DNA from: Taeniopygia guttata | Lineage: Eukaryota; Chordata; Aves; Passeriformes; Estrildidae | Assembly (NCBI RefSeq): GCF_048771995.1 | Contig: NC_133063.1 | Span: 71,784,014-71,848,013 of the forward strand | Direction of reading: 5' to 3' | Length of the DNA: 64,000 bases | Part shown: in pieces, positions 36,011 to 49,990 of the stretch | Position numbering within the stretch: position 1 is the first letter of the stretch | How the letters are laid out: each line of letters opens with the position of its first letter | Position numbers and translations under genes: made by a program | The notes under the pieces: model-generated | Databases searched by the model: none | Told to the model about the DNA's origin: nothing | What the model saw: the letters and a program-made list of their open reading frames with translations, nothing else

Positions 36011-39000
36011 CACTGAGGGAGCAAGATTAAATGTGAGTACATCTACAAGCAGACTGCTGTACTCCAAGCATATGACTACCATAATGTCAAAAATATCCCA
36101 GACAGGTTGCTGAAATTTATTATTGGCTCCTAGGATCAGAAATTACACAGGGACCATCAGATAATATATCTTCCATGAAGAGTCATCCTTCAGGAATGCT
36201 CAAGAAATTATTCTTTCCATTATAATGGATCATTTTAGCAGATTTGTACATTTCAGTATATTCCACACATACTATGACAATTGAAAGCACATGTTAGAGA
36301 AACACCTTCTTCTGCAAAAATATTCAGAAGTCTCTACTTTTTACAAATTTCTTTTTATCCAAGATTTAATAGGTGGAATGCTCTGATTTAAGATTAAATA
36401 TGAATACTTGCAGGCATATACGTTCACAATGCTGACATACAAGATAAGGACATACAAGGACATAAAAACCCTGTAATCAATTTTTGAAGGTTGTCCTTGT
36501 AGCAAAAGGACCAAAACACAGACTTTGAATACTGCAACTCCGACTGAAACCCAGTATTTTTCAGCAGACTTGAAAGGCCCTGAAAAAATAGAAGATAGTA
36601 ATTACAGGACTGGTAGGTTTTTTTTTTTTTTCCAAGGATCCATTATTCAGATAATCTTCCAGGTGACAATACCAAACTGCACTAACCAAAATGAGTACTT
36701 GTGCTCATGCACAGATTAATACAAATCATTGTCAGTCATAAGGTCTAAATGAATGCAACTAAGAGATTTACAATAGCAGTTTAGAGTTATGAGGGATAAA
36801 ATATGCTCCAATGGTATAAATAGTAAATAATGTTAGCATTACTCTTGTAATATTTTTGATCTCAAGAGGCTTAAAGCAAAATCTTCCACTCATCAACGCT
36901 TAAAATAAAAAGGAAAGAACAACAAAAATAGTCCTCTTGTTCAGTCATCAACTGTTTTCATACAAAATTGTGCCATCTCTTCTGGCACTACATCTTATGC
37001 TATTTTTATTTGATTACAGTTACTCAGTAGTTCCCCTGATTGTTTTCTTTTTACTTCTTTTGTTGCCTATACTCCCCAAATATATTTTAGTCATATATTT
37101 ATATTTACACACATATATTTTAGTAACTTTTCTGTCCTCAGTGAAATGCTAATCTCATCAATAAGAACTATCTTTCCTGCATCATCTCCTGAACACAGCT
37201 AAAAATTTGATACATTATTGTCATACCAAAACTGTGTAATTACTTCTTTCCCAGAATCAAAAAAGAAAAATTCTACCTTACTTTGTCATTTTGCCTCAAA
37301 ACAACTTTTGGTTCTACTACACCATTTTTAGGAAAAGGAGAATTAGACTGGCATATGAAATGCAAGATTTGGACAAAATATAGAGGTGTACAATGGCATG
37401 CTGGTGTTCATTATTCTGCACAAATCCTGAATAATACTTCTTGAATTATTCTAAAGTTTGCCTTAACCCTGAGTTATTTCTGGTACATGCATTCAAATGT
37501 GAGTATGCTGGTGTTATTTGTGATGTTATTAACAAAATAAATCATTTAAGAACTTTTTTGATGTCTGCTCAAATTGTTTACTGTACTCACTAGCAAACAG
37601 CATGTGCTTCTGTTATTAGATCCACTTCCCTGATCACATAAGGTTTGCTTTTGACATACATAACTTTTTTAGTGTTTTAGCACCTCTTTGATCTTCCTTC
37701 CATTGGTAAGACTTCTACCTTCCCTTTCATTTCTACTTAAGCCCCTGGGTTTTGGTTATACTTATTTCTTCCTCTTCTGCTACACTTCCATTCCTTTATA
37801 TGCTCTCATATCTTCTAATGGTTTACAGTGTATTTGATTCTTTTCACTAGTCCAGAGAGTTAGAAAACTTTCATTTTGTTGCTGGCCTTTGTCCACTGGT
37901 CAGAGGACTACTTACTTACTACTACTTCCCTGTACACATCAGCTTCCAAGCACTTAATTTAGTATTCTCTAGGTTCCACAGTCCCTGCATTCAGTTAAAT
38001 AAAGCATGTTCTTTCACCAGCTCTTTAAATCTTCATCTCTAGTGTCTCCATCATAATTTACCAGAGGTAGGCAGTCAAGTTTAATATTTCAGTCACATCT
38101 TCAGTGTCCAGAGACATTTATTGCCCCATGTCATTCAGTGTTTTCTCAAAATTTCTCTGTCTTTTATCAAATATTTCAAAAAGAAAGGGAAAAAAGGTAA
38201 ATTTATAGTCTTGCCATCATTTGTTGTCCACCTTGAGACGACTAGTGGATTTTTTGTTTAAATGACAATTAGCACTAAAAAGAGGGCTGACTGGGAAGCT
38301 ATGTGCCAAAGATGAGCAAAAGCAAATACTCTCTGACAATTTCACTTAGTGGGTCTCCTTTCTCACCATGTGACATGATCCGCAAATGGTGAGTGACTAG
38401 AAAGCAGAGTTAGAAAAATAAAAACACCTCCAATAAAAAAAAAAAGATTCACTGGTTTATCCTTGAAGAAAAATAGTCCTATTTACTGACAGATTCATTC
38501 TTATCTATGTTTTATGTCTCAGTTAAACTAAGAGTTGCAAAATGCAAGATTCTGCAATCCTGCGGTATTATATTTTCCAATAACATTGTACTAAAGTTAA
38601 AATTAAGAGATTCTTGCGAAATGACTTCTTCTTTATATATTGAGAATTCTCACAAAAATATTACGCAATTTACTATGGTACAACTATTTGTTCCTTACCT
38701 TTTTTATGGACCAAAATGTGGTCAGTCTTTGCTGAACTCATATAAACTACGTTATCATATAGAGAATATGAAACTGCCATTTTAATTCATCAAGTTATAT
38801 GTTATGAAGTAAAACTATCCTTTCAGTTTTCCCTGGTAAACATAAATTACTGATAATAAAATGTACTGGGTACATTTCCAAATCACAAATGTCTTCAAGA
38901 AGCATTTTTACAAGGAGAGACTTTATGATGCTTGAGTTAATTTAACATGTTAATACTTTCAAGTGCTAGTTGCTTGCAAGACTGATTTTTGGATGTAAAA

Positions 39001-42000
39001 ATAAACTTGACTAAGTTCCAGTATTTAAGTCATTCAGTCTCAATTGCAAGCAAATAGATATTTGAACATACAAGTTTGGGTGAAACACAGCAGCATTTCT
39101 CAACAGGTTGAAAATCAGATGACCTATAAAATGAAGAGTATATCCAAGTAGGATTTTTTACTATTTGAATTATTATTAGTATTCACTGAATTATTCTCCT
39201 GCTATAGATAAAATAGTAAAAACACCATTAGAATTTTTGGAATCCAAATATTCAAAATGAATGCACACATACAACACAGTGTCTGCAAAATTAATGCATG
39301 TGAATCATGTAGATGTATAAAAATATTGTACATTAATCTTACAGTGTTCAGTGTCTCATTTTTAAATTCAAGGCTCTAAAGAATAGATTTATCATGAATG
39401 CTATGTGACTTTGGAAACATAGTTAACCTAATATTTTTAGATCCTTCTTGGAAAACAAAACAAAGCTTCTTTTATTTCCACAAGAAACTCTAAGTACATT
39501 ATATGCTTTGTTACCTTATAAGAAATTTTACAGGCTGTTACATGAGAAGAAATTTTACACAGTGTAACACATAGAAGGTGCTTTCACTTGCCTCACTTCC
39601 CAAGCTTGCTGTTGTTATTTGTTAAAGGAAACACACTTTTAGAAGAGCAACATTGATTTATAAGCAAAATGCTTTTTCATTTCACAGTAAAGGATTGCTC
39701 TTTTGTTTAGATAAATCTTATAGAACCATTATTAAAGCACCATGCATAGGCTACCTTGTCTTTATGGTGTAGAATTCTGTTCAAAACACATGCAGACAAC
39801 TAATCTAAACTTTAGGATTAAAAAATATGTTTTCACAAGAAGTAGAACAGTTATTTTCACATGGCTTTTAGTAAATGTGACATAAAATACAAAATCTAAG
39901 TTAACTAAGTAAGAGTTACAATAATATCCCTGAAAACATTAAAAATATAAATTCATAAACAATATAGACTTAATCTCATGTTCAATTAATTAATCACAGG
40001 AAACCAGTCAAAAAATTGTCGTTTTCTAATGCATTTACATGATTTTGGAATTAGCTCACGAAATGTCTCTTCGTCTTATGAAATGGGGCATTTACTAGGC
40101 CATGCATCTCATATGGTAAGTCTAAGTAGAGTTTAATAATGACAAAGAATTAAAAACAGAGAGCCATGTGCCAGTTTTTGGCTTATTGTATTTGAACACA
40201 AACAATATCTTCATTTATGGCATTTTGAATAGCATTTTGAAATAATTCTGGTGTAACAGATATTTTGCTGAAACACTTAAGTTGTTTCATCTTTTTTCAC
40301 AATATTCATTTGACAAAACCCAATTTTTTTACCAAAACCTTCCTCATTGTTGTGGTATTTATCTAACAGTGGAAAACTTTTAGCTAATGACAATACATTT
40401 CTACTGCATTGAAATTTATCAAAGAATAAAAAAACTCTTTTTAAATTTTTTTGATAGATTTTCTGTCACGGATCCAGGATTTTTAGTATGGAGCTTGATA
40501 CTTAAGAACCCTACTTACCACTTTTCCCTATAGCACAATTTAATTGTTACATGCTGGCTATACCTTTCATTTACCTATCAGCTACTGATGGCCTAGGATG
40601 TTCATTATGCTTTGGTCAGATTCTATGATCACTGACAAATTGAAAAAAAAAATTAATAGTCTTTAGAAGCAAGTGATAAAGAGAAAAGATTATTTCAAAT
40701 GGTGGTGATGAGGAAAAGAAGGGAACAAGGGACGAAGTTTCTGCTGATTTACTCTTAGTGTCACTGCCCTAGTACATGGTTTCACTAGAGAAAAAAATAT
40801 GAAAATGATTACTCCATTTTAATCAGGTTATTCAAAGAAAACAGCTGCAACTACAGATTGCCATTTAGCCTGAAATTGAGATACCGAACTTCTTATGAAA
40901 TTTACTACTAGAGAAGACATTCCCCATTTTTCTGCCACTTGAAATAATAAAGATATGCTCATGCCTTTAACCAGTTAAAATACTTAAAATGCATAATATT
41001 TTATGTACTGCTCTGCACAGAAAACTTGAGCAAGAAGGCTTTGATAGGAATGGAAAAAGCTTAGCAGCATCTGTACTCTTAGGATAATCACAGCCCCTGG
41101 TAGTCTTCAAGCCTCTTTAGAAGTCTGAATAATTTAACCAATATCACAGTGGGTTCATGCACTTGCAAAACATACTTCTAAAACTGGTGTGCTAATGGTT
41201 ACATTATTCAAATTTCTAATTTCTGCCTTTCTAGATAGAAGTAGAGGGTAATAAGCACATGCTGGCTTTGGCCTTGAATGTTTATAATTTGGAAGAAGGA
41301 TGTGACTACCCAGGTTCATCTCTAGTTGTTTAGCTTCTCTCCACTATGAGGTAGGGACTATAAACTCACAAGTTTTCTCTTCTTCCCATCACTTCTTTCT
41401 CCCTCCCACTTGACATAAGAAAGAAATTATGTATCTGATTATAGCAACTAAATTCATGACAATTCTTATCACCTGAAGTGGTAGCACGTAGCTTATATAG
41501 GTCATTAGTAACCCCTGAAACTGTTAAGAAAAGGTATTATTAATTCTCTAATACCATGTCATGCAGTGAAAGTGCTGTAAGATATAAATAATCAGATCTT
41601 TGCAAATTAAATCCTGTTCATACATATTTGAATCTGCTGTACGTGTTCAATGAATACATGGCATTTATTCATTTTCTGGGGTCTGACATTTGAATTTATT
41701 AATTTTCAATATATTAAAGATAGCATAATGTCTACAAAAGCAAAAGCATGAGAGATAAAAGTATAGTGAGATGTTTAAATTAATGTTGGGCTAACCTTGG
41801 AAAAAGTGAAAAACATCACTTTTCTCTGTGAATCACAGAGACTGAGTTTAAGCTCTAGATACAAATGCAAGCAATTATGATTTGTTTCTTATAAGCAGGG
41901 AAATTTATAAAAAAAAATGGGCCTTCTTCCATCAGCATTTGTGAAACAGGGACTTATACTGAATTTCACTGACTCTCATAGTAATAAAACTCCTGGTCCT

Positions 42001-44032
42001 AAATCCATAAAAATCCACAGTGTAATTGATTCAGGCACTACCTCTGAGCTTACATCATTGCTAGAGTTGTATCAGTTGCATTTCCTCATCTAAGTTGTTC
42101 TCAATTGTTAGACAAAAAACATTGACTAAGTAACCATGAGATAGGCTACCAATAAAATTGCTTTAGGATAGCTGTAATCAACTCACACTTAACCTCACTC
42201 TTCTGCTTGTATACATAATTTTAGTGTGGCAATGTTATTTTCTTTGGGTGCATGCAGAGAACCTTTGATACGTTCTCATGAGAATGCTGTTTCTGATTGA
42301 ATGTAGTAGCAATTTTCAGTCTCTGTACATTGCATTGCAGTGGCATCAGGCCGCTCCTGTTTTACATGGTGTAAACCAAAGGGATGTCAGTACATAGCAG
42401 GGGAAAATTACAGTAGGACTCTGGTGACTTTGTTGGTCAAAAAATTTCTCAGTAACAGGTTCAGTACTAGGCAGTACCATGTCCTTTCATCTCACTGTTG
42501 TTTATGATCTTCATCCCATGCTGCTAGACCAATACATAGTTGTTATTCAAGAGACATTTTGAACTCATGTATCAAGGCACTTTTGGGTATCTGCTCTTTA
42601 GACCCATTCACATTCCTTGTGTCTATTGCTGCATATGAGATCTTACAAGTACAACTGCAGAAGCACCGAGACCGAGGAACTACTCTCAATTTATTATTTC
42701 TTTGGATTTCTTAACAGTTTCTTACTCAGCTTTGCTATGAATAACTTCTAAGACTTTGGATAGAATGGTAAAAGCTAAATTCCCTTTTCATCTGCAATAA
42801 AACTGCTGCTAGTCACTAGCAACATTAATCTATGATATCCTAATATGCTATGTATAATTAGAGTTGATCTTCAAGCATTTAAACCATTAAAAACTGCTCA
42901 GTCTATCTATTCAAAACCAGATATTAATTTAGAAAGACTTTTGCCATCAGGAAAATGGTTGTAATCCCAACAGAAATCCTCCACATAGGTAAACTGAAAA
43001 AAGTTGCAGACTATCTCGTTGTTACAGAAGAGCCTCTTATTTATGAAGAAAAGGAGAAAATATGAAAGCTTAAATGAGATTTGACTGTCATGATGTCCTG
43101 AAAAGAGTTTGAGCAAAGTTAGCTAGATCTGGAAACCAGAGTATAACCATGACTGTCAACTCCTTATACACAGAGGAAGATTCAAAATTAGCTGGCTAAA
43201 GTAGGTGTTAAATTTACTTTACTTTCTGGACTTTCTTAGAAGCATTATTTTTTAGATAAGGATAGGTATTGCATAGGGGAGTGGCACTGTGCCTTTTGTG
43301 CTGTATTAAGACAAGGAACTTGGAGACTTCTAAGGTTGAAAATATTCTATACGGACTGTAAAAAATCTAAAGAGAAGTATAGTAGATCTTAATGAAGCAA
43401 GATATTTCTACTCCAGGTTTATGAAGAGGTATCAAATTGTTATGAACACAAAAGAGGAAGAAGGACATGCAGATTAATTAATATTTCTCTATGCACAAAA
43501 CAAAACTCCAGAAAAAACACTTTACCATGAAAACAACATTTTGTTATTAGGAATAAATTACTTCAAGCATGGAAACAACACATCTATAACCACAATAAGG
43601 AGCAAGGAATCTTTTTTTTTTTTTTTTTCTTTAACATACCTGTTTCTCTTGACCTATTTTAGCAATAAAACACAACTACTTTCTGTTCCTGTCATTGCAA
43701 CTGACTTAGTGTGGCAAGACTAAGAACTCCAGCCTATGGTAGTTTATGTAAACACCCAAAATGGTTAATTTAAATAACACTTCACTACCCTTTCCAGAAA
43801 ATAAAACAAGATTCATAATAAATTTCAAAATTCTAAATATTAAAGTGAGTACAACTTGATTTTGTTTGTTAGTTCATCATGCAATAGAAAGAAATGAAGA
43901 TACAATGACTATAGTATATTGCCTTCATTAATCTCTTCTGAATATCCATCAGCCTTACCTTAATAACTACCAAGCAGGACTTGGTAAGCATGACTTTTTT
44001 GCAATCTCAACTATCTCATTAACATCAGAAAT

Positions 44033-44090
44033 AACATCAGGATGGTCTACCAACAGGTGTTGGTACCTGTTGGTAGACCATCCTGATGTT
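44033..44090. repeat. Perfect inverted repeat, 26-bp arms, 6-nt loop
   Basis: The arm 44033-44058 (starting AACATCAGGATGG) is the exact reverse complement of 44065-44090 (ending CCATCCTGATGTT), separated by GTTGGT. All 26 pairs match. The end of the right arm (accatcctgatgttttgg) recurs in degenerate form at 44120-44146 (atcatcctgat...gttttggg). This is far longer than the 9-12-bp hairpins elsewhere in the window. Confidence 0.95.
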
Positions 44091-44111
44091 TTGGATTATT
44101 ATTATTTGGGT

Positions 44112-44135
44112 TATTATCAGATCATCCTGATAATA
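44112..44135. repeat. Second inverted repeat, 9-bp arms
   Basis: TATTATCAG and CTGATAATA flank ATCATC, 21 bp downstream of the long hairpin and sharing its 'catcctgat' word. Confidence 0.8.
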
Positions 44136-47100
44136 GTGTTTTGGGCTATTTTGTGAGACAAGCTGTATGATTCCACAAAAATACAGTTACCAGTTTGTGT
44201 AAATATTCTCACCTCTGCAATGTCTGACTTCAAAAAATACAAATACTTTTCTAAATAATTACAGGAAATAACAAATGGAAGTTTCTAGCACAGCCTATAT
44301 AGGCTTCCTCTTGCTAGCTGGTCCAATGTACAAATTAACAATGTCAGTATTTTAAGAAGAGTACTCAGTAAGAATTTTAAAAAATCAGCTGGTGTTTCAT
44401 TTCAATTTCTTAGGATAGAAGATTTCTGCTTACTCCTGTTTATCACACACTAATATCCAGAATGTAAGACTTGAAAATATGAATAAAGAGTAGGTAAGCC
44501 ATGAATTTAATGGCACAGGAGGAAGGCACATTATTCTGGATTTGTCTAAATCAGCAGAGTCATAACTCTAGGCCAATGCTGACATAATATCAGACTTTAA
44601 AAAGTCTACTCATAATGGTTAGTTAGGGGAGTGTGTTGACGGTAATTTCAAGCATCTAAATTAGGAATTAAAGCTCCTTTGGAAACCACTGTAGAAGTAC
44701 ATTGCAGTACCATTAGTTATGCTTTAGTTATCTGCTTCTAGTATATAATGGGAATAATTTTGTTTGTTAATTTTTTTCTTTGCTTTAAGAAGTTATTAAA
44801 AAGTACCTCTCAGAAAACACCTAAAATTATGTGCCATTGACCTCCAGGGCATAAAATATGCAAATCTGTTTATATATAAGTCATATATTTACATTTAGTG
44901 TATATATACAAGTATACATATATAATAAATTAGTAACATGCACATACAAGATATCATATATTTAATATTTGATAAAATATTTTCAAACTTAAAAAATAAT
45001 CTGGCAATGTGTAATTCAGAAACACAAGCATCGACTGTTTTCCTACTATAATCTTTTTTTTCACAACCCCTGCAAATGAATAGCATTGACCCTGAACCCT
45101 AGATATTATAGAACATTTTACTTCAGAGGACTATTTTTTAAATTATTTATTTTAGAACTTTTTAGTATTATTTTAGTGACACCTGTTCTCTGATTTTGTT
45201 ATTGTGATGCTGCTTAGAATCAGTTAAAAAATACCCTACAGGAGAAGCTGTCATCATCCTTCCCTTTTATAACCTGAAATACTTGCCTGGTTGTATATCT
45301 GCTGCTTTTCAGGTATCATATGCAATATTTATTTCAAATCATGCTTTATCTATACACCCCAACATCACCTACTTTGTTTGAATGAGACTTTGAAGATAGT
45401 GTACTAAGAATTTAAGTTCTGCAAAGATGCACGTATTTAATAAATCTGAGAATTATTAATCACTGTGAATTCATAGCCCCATTGTAAAGCAAGTTTATAA
45501 ATAGCTTTAGCTTTGCAGCAGTTAGCCCAGTCATGCACAGTCTTTGTAAAGAAGTTTAAGCAGAAAGATGTGCTAACTTACAACATTAAATATGATTTTC
45601 ATTTTGTTATTCTTGTTGTAACATCTTCAGTGTAGTAGGACAGAGATACCTAAAGTAAGATGCTTATACAACTAATTTTCTTTTGATTTCATAGTTTGGC
45701 TGGTTCTCAACAATAATAAAATACAATACAGATATTCACTGCATAATTCACAGATATTACACTGTGTTCCATCATGCATGGTAAATTAAAATATTCCATT
45801 AACTAAACAAATTTCTGGTGCCATAAATCAAAGCACACTAAGTAAATCACAGTAAGTGAAAACAGAATTGCAATTACATCACATTGATTAAGCAGAGATG
45901 AGAAATAGTAAGATTTATCATATTTAATGGGCAAAGATGATTATGAAACACACAGTTTTGAGGTTTGGACTTTTTTATCCTTATGTTCTATTTCTGAATT
46001 GCATGTATAGTGTTTTTTAACTTCAAGGCATTATCAACACAAAGGAAGCCATTTTTAAATTTAAATGTTTGCAAACTTTTTATGAAACAACTTATAGCAC
46101 AGTGTTGAAAACAGATATGAGGGTAATAGAATAATATTCATGTTGTGGTAGTGAAAAATGTCTGTTAAAAAAAGTGATATTTACATTGAGGATATTCTCT
46201 GTATACTCCAGTCAGCACCTACTTTGTGTTCAATGAAACAAACACAGAAAAGTAGGAAGTTTTCACTCAGCTGAGCAGCATGATGATATGACTTTCAGAA
46301 CCATTTTAGGTTGTATTTTATGTTATTGTATGGGTGAATCTCCTGAGGGTATGTTAATAACTGAGAGCGCACCCAAATCAACCAATCAAATTGAACACAA
46401 TTTTAGTTGGCCCACACAACAGCATTTGTATTAATCAAAGTTTTCTTAATGTAATTTAAAGATGGATATTTAAATTTGCAAATAGGCTAAACAAATGTGC
46501 AAATGGGTTCTTACTCTCATTTATCCCTTTCTTCTGGGTACATGTTTTCTGTCACAGAAGACTGACAAATGCTGGAGGATTGCAGTAAATCTGTTATAAT
46601 GCAAAAATCTGACTTATGACATGTTGATATATTAAATTATGACATCCATTACTTTTGTTCTCAAAATTTTTGCTAAAATGAACAGACAGGAAATCTATCT
46701 GTTTGGCAGGTTGGTTGCAGTAAGTCTCAGGAGTCATGTTTTAAAATTTTGGTTTGAAGTGCTCTGAAACATTACTTGTAAGGTTTCTGAGCTGTTCAAT
46801 TGAAATCTACTTCAGGTAAGAAGTTTGTCATAATCTTTTTTTGTTAGATATTTATAAGCTGCTGCAAGCTTTTATGACATTAGCTTTAGCCATGTGCTTC
46901 ATATAGTTAGATGTGTTCTTCAAGATCTTCCTGAAAGTTTTAGGCTTGAATTTCCTCATTACTTTCTGTAACCCCTCATATTGTCTTTGTCTTTCATAGG
47001 TACCCGGGTATCACAGCTGGAAAATGCCCAGCATTTCTTTGTTTAAAAGCTATTTTCACTGGTTTAGAATTGTCCTAGACTTTATTATTAAAATTAAACT

Positions 47101-47786
47101 ATTAATTTCAAGGTGCCAGCCTTATTGAAAATTATATTTAGTCAACATAATTTTGCCATACTTTTGAGCAGGATTAAGGGAAGCAACCTTGCTTTCTCTA
47201 CATAACTGCTAACATTTATTTAAGAAATTGAAATATAATTAGGATCAAGACTCGAAATTTGACATAGAGAGGAATGTGCCTTTCAGTAGCTCCCCTCTGT
47301 GAAAAATCTGTTGACATCTGTAAATTATAAACCTCTGGATATTCTGTTTGCATATGCCATTGAAAATTTTCCACAACTGCACAGCAGAAGGCTTAAAAAA
47401 ATCTACCATGGGTACATCTTGCTAACCTCAAGATTCAGTGTATAATCACCATATCTGCTAGATGACTAAGCATTCTTTCCTGTAAGTCAGTAATTAAGTG
47501 AACTTCTCTTCCAAGTACTAATTTGGCCAGCCAGGAGCAACTGACACATCAGGCTCAGGAATGCAGACATGAAAATCACTCTCCCAAGAAATTCCCAAAG
47601 GCTTTTGTCTGGCTTATAGCCACGGGAGGAAACAGAGAAAGCTACCAGGCTTGAATATAGCAGTGTAATGAGCTGGACTTGTCACAGAAATGCCAAGAGG
47701 AGCTGGGACACTATGACTTAGGCAGTAAGAAGGTATATTTTATTAAGAAAAGCTGGTGAACATGAGAACAAATGCATATCTTACTA

Positions 47787-47850
47787 CACAAATGCACAGA
47801 ACCACAGAATTACTAAAGCTAGAATGCACATCTAGAAATCATCCAAATAC
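47787..47850 (-). mobile_element. Possible CR1 3' terminal scrap, minus strand
   Basis: 'cacagaaccacagaattactaaagctagaatgcacatctagaaatcatccaaa' has the layout of a reversed CR1 end (tcatagaatcacagaat...aaggttgga...agatcatcga). Many differences, so only a weak call. Confidence 0.4.
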
Positions 47851-48679
47851 TTTGGAGCAGCGTGTGATGGGTGCACTCCTCCTGTCTGAGATAACTTAAC
47901 TTTGGTCAAGGCAGACGCTCATCAGGAGGACCTAACTGAAATTAATCCTGGTGACTGTGGCTATCTATAAAGCAGCACCAAGCCCCACAAATGGTTTGGC
48001 TGAATACCACACTTAATAAGCATTCAAAACTTCATGTACACAGAAAAAAAGTCTGACAGAAAACCAACCACTTAATGCTATAATTATCTGCAGGCACCAG
48101 GGTCCATTGAGCTCTCCCTCCACACAGCTGTCTGAGCAGTAGTGATCTCCAGTTGCTGGGATATCCCTTACCTGACACTGGATACGAGTGAGTTGGTAAG
48201 TGACATGTTATGCATACATGTAAGATTTAAGATATGCATTGTAAGGTTACATGATAATATTTTTATCCCATATTAATTTTAATTTTATCAAATACTATCA
48301 TTTAATAAATAGTATTGATTGCCAATCTGTAATTATTAAATGCTTTACATATATAAATTTTCTGATTAGAAATCAGTAAACTTCCTTGTCCCCCCTTCCC
48401 TCCTCTCCTCTTCCTCATTTTCACACAGACCTTTATCCTGAAAGTACCCATCTCCTATCCAGCCATTTTGAAAAGAATTTATGTGCATCCTAATTTTAAG
48501 CACGTGTTTTCTATTTTACTGTAACAGAGCCAATGTGTTTGTCTCCCAAAAGACTGAGCTCCAAACATATTTTCTGGACAGTGTTGACAAAAGTTAACAC
48601 CTGCCTCAAAAATAGCTATTTGGAAAGCTATGCTGAAGCTTGCAAATCCTTCTAACCATCCATTGACCATTGATACAAA

Positions 48680-49367
48680 TAGAATCACAGAAAAAGAGAT
48701 TTACAGAATTGCCTGGGTTGGAAGAGACCCTAAAGGTCCGCTCCCTCTAGCCCCATTCAACCAGGCCTTTAACACTTTCCAGGGATGGGATACCCATAAT
48801 TTCGCTGAACAACTTGTTTCAGTACTTCACCATCATCTGAGTAAGGAATTTCTTCCTAACATCTAATCTAAACTTGCCTCCATCAAGTTAAAGCCATTGC
48901 CCCCTCTCCTGTCATTATCTGCCTGTGTAAAACGTCCTTCTTCCTCTTTTCTGTAAGTCCCCTGAATGTAACGAAAGGTTAAAATTAAGTCTTCCTGGTG
49001 CCTTCTCCTCTCCACACTGAAAAAACCCATCTCTCTTATTCTGTCTTCACATGACAGAAGTGCTCTTAGTGGCCCTCTGCTGCACTTACTCTAACAGGCC
49101 TCCATCCTTCTTGATCTGTTGACCTCAAACCTGGACACAGTAATCCAGGTAGTATCTCACAAAACAAGAGCAAAGTGGGAGAATCACCTCAGTGTGGTGA
49201 TGACTCCTCTTTTGATGCTGCCCAGGATAGGTTCGGCTTTCTGTGCTTTAAGCCCACACTATTGGCTCATGTTATGCTTTTCATCTATGCAGGTCCCTAA
49301 GTCATCCCTTCCTTCTGTTGTGTCAACACTCACACACCAGCTGAGCACCACTCAGCTTCACATCACC
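48680..49367 (-). mobile_element. CR1 LINE fragment, minus strand
   Basis: A reversed CR1. The tail 'tagaatcacagaaaaagag' is at the left. Then follow 'ggttggaagagaccctaaaggtc', 'ctttaacactttccagggatggg', 'gtaaggaatttcttcctaacatctaatctaaactt', 'tctgtcttcacatgacagaagtgct', 'acctggacacagtaatccagg' and 'gatgctgcccaggataggttcggctttctg'. It ends in the segment equivalent to the 'aagctgagtggtgc' RT-box region, exactly where the LTR at 49368 starts. The far flank (51027 onward, 'ctattcagcttcatcaag') has a similar word, so the LTR may have split the CR1, but no convincing CR1 continues. Confidence 0.9.
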
Positions 49368-49418
49368 TGGTTTTGCACAGCCTGGTTTTTGTAGCGGGGC
49401 GGACATGGAGATGGCTTC

Positions 49419-49423
49419 TGTGA
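49419..49423. repeat. Target-site duplication TGTGA, left copy
   Basis: TGTGA here and at 49991-49995 flank the nested LTR. Joining across it restores 'ggcttc-tgtga-gaagctgc' of the outer LTR family. Confidence 0.85.
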
Positions 49424-49990
49424 TGTCCCAGATTGAGAAGCAAGATGTCTTCTATTACCATCTGTGTGGCAGTTGTCCTCTGGGCAGTTTTCCTTACCTC
49501 CTGTTAATGGGCCCATCAATGTCTCCCCACATGACTCAGAGGTAACTCCCTCCAGAGCCAGCGCTGTTTAACAGGGGATCAAGGACACACTGCATGACAC
49601 AGAATGACATCAGCCCACTGTGAGATGCTCCACCCAGGGGGAGGAGCTAAGCATCCCCACCTAGATATATCCTGGGGTTTTGGGACAGAGCAGCCAGCCT
49701 TCCCACAGGTTTCCAAGAAGACACACCTGAGGTTTTCCACTAGACTGACTACACCTTTTCTACAGGACCACTGCTCCAACAGAACCACATCTGCCACTCC
49801 AGGAGGACTACAGCCACTCCAGTTTAGACTGCTACCAACACGTTGGCCAAAGGGGTGTAACATTGTTTTCTGACTCTGTCAGTGATTTTTCTTTTGTATT
49901 ATTGCATGTATTTTGTTTCTTTTCCCTTTTCCTAATAAATTATATTTCTGACTTGGAGTCCCTCACTGGTTTTGCTTTCAAACCAGAACA
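49424..49990 (+). mobile_element. Solo LTR (ERVL-like), plus strand, nested inside another LTR
   Basis: A 567-bp LTR, TGTCCCAGATTGAG to AACCAGAACA, with perfect 5-bp TGTGA duplications. It is the sister of the minus-strand copy at 26996-27481. It holds a TATA-like GATATATCC near 49665-49673 and AATAAA at 49934-49939, 51 bp before the end. A 5-bp duplication and TGT...ACA ends are consistent with an ERVL-type integrase, but family membership is inferred. No internal region remains. Confidence 0.85.

Larger units (their letters stand above)
33893..48679. other. Transposon-poor unique interval, no gene seen
   Basis: About 14.8 kb in which I recognise no CR1 or LTR body apart from one weak CR1 scrap at 47787-47850. 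No coding exon is supported: the longest ORF is about 92 codons (38507-38785) and lacks motifs. Notable contents are a 27-A run (35028-35054), a possible conserved non-coding stretch (35640-36010), a perfect hairpin (44033-44090) and T-rich tracts at 36619 and 43611. Confidence 0.4.

Noticed and set aside
44033..44090. Hairpin as a microRNA precursor
   Set aside because: A perfect 26-bp stem with a 6-nt loop is shorter than usual for animal pre-miRNA and lacks the usual bulges. Without small-RNA data I keep it as an inverted repeat only.
48094..48195. Exon-like 102-bp stretch with CAG before and GTAAGT after
   Set aside because: All three plus-strand frames contain stops and the acceptor lacks a good pyrimidine tract. 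At most a non-coding exon, unsupported.
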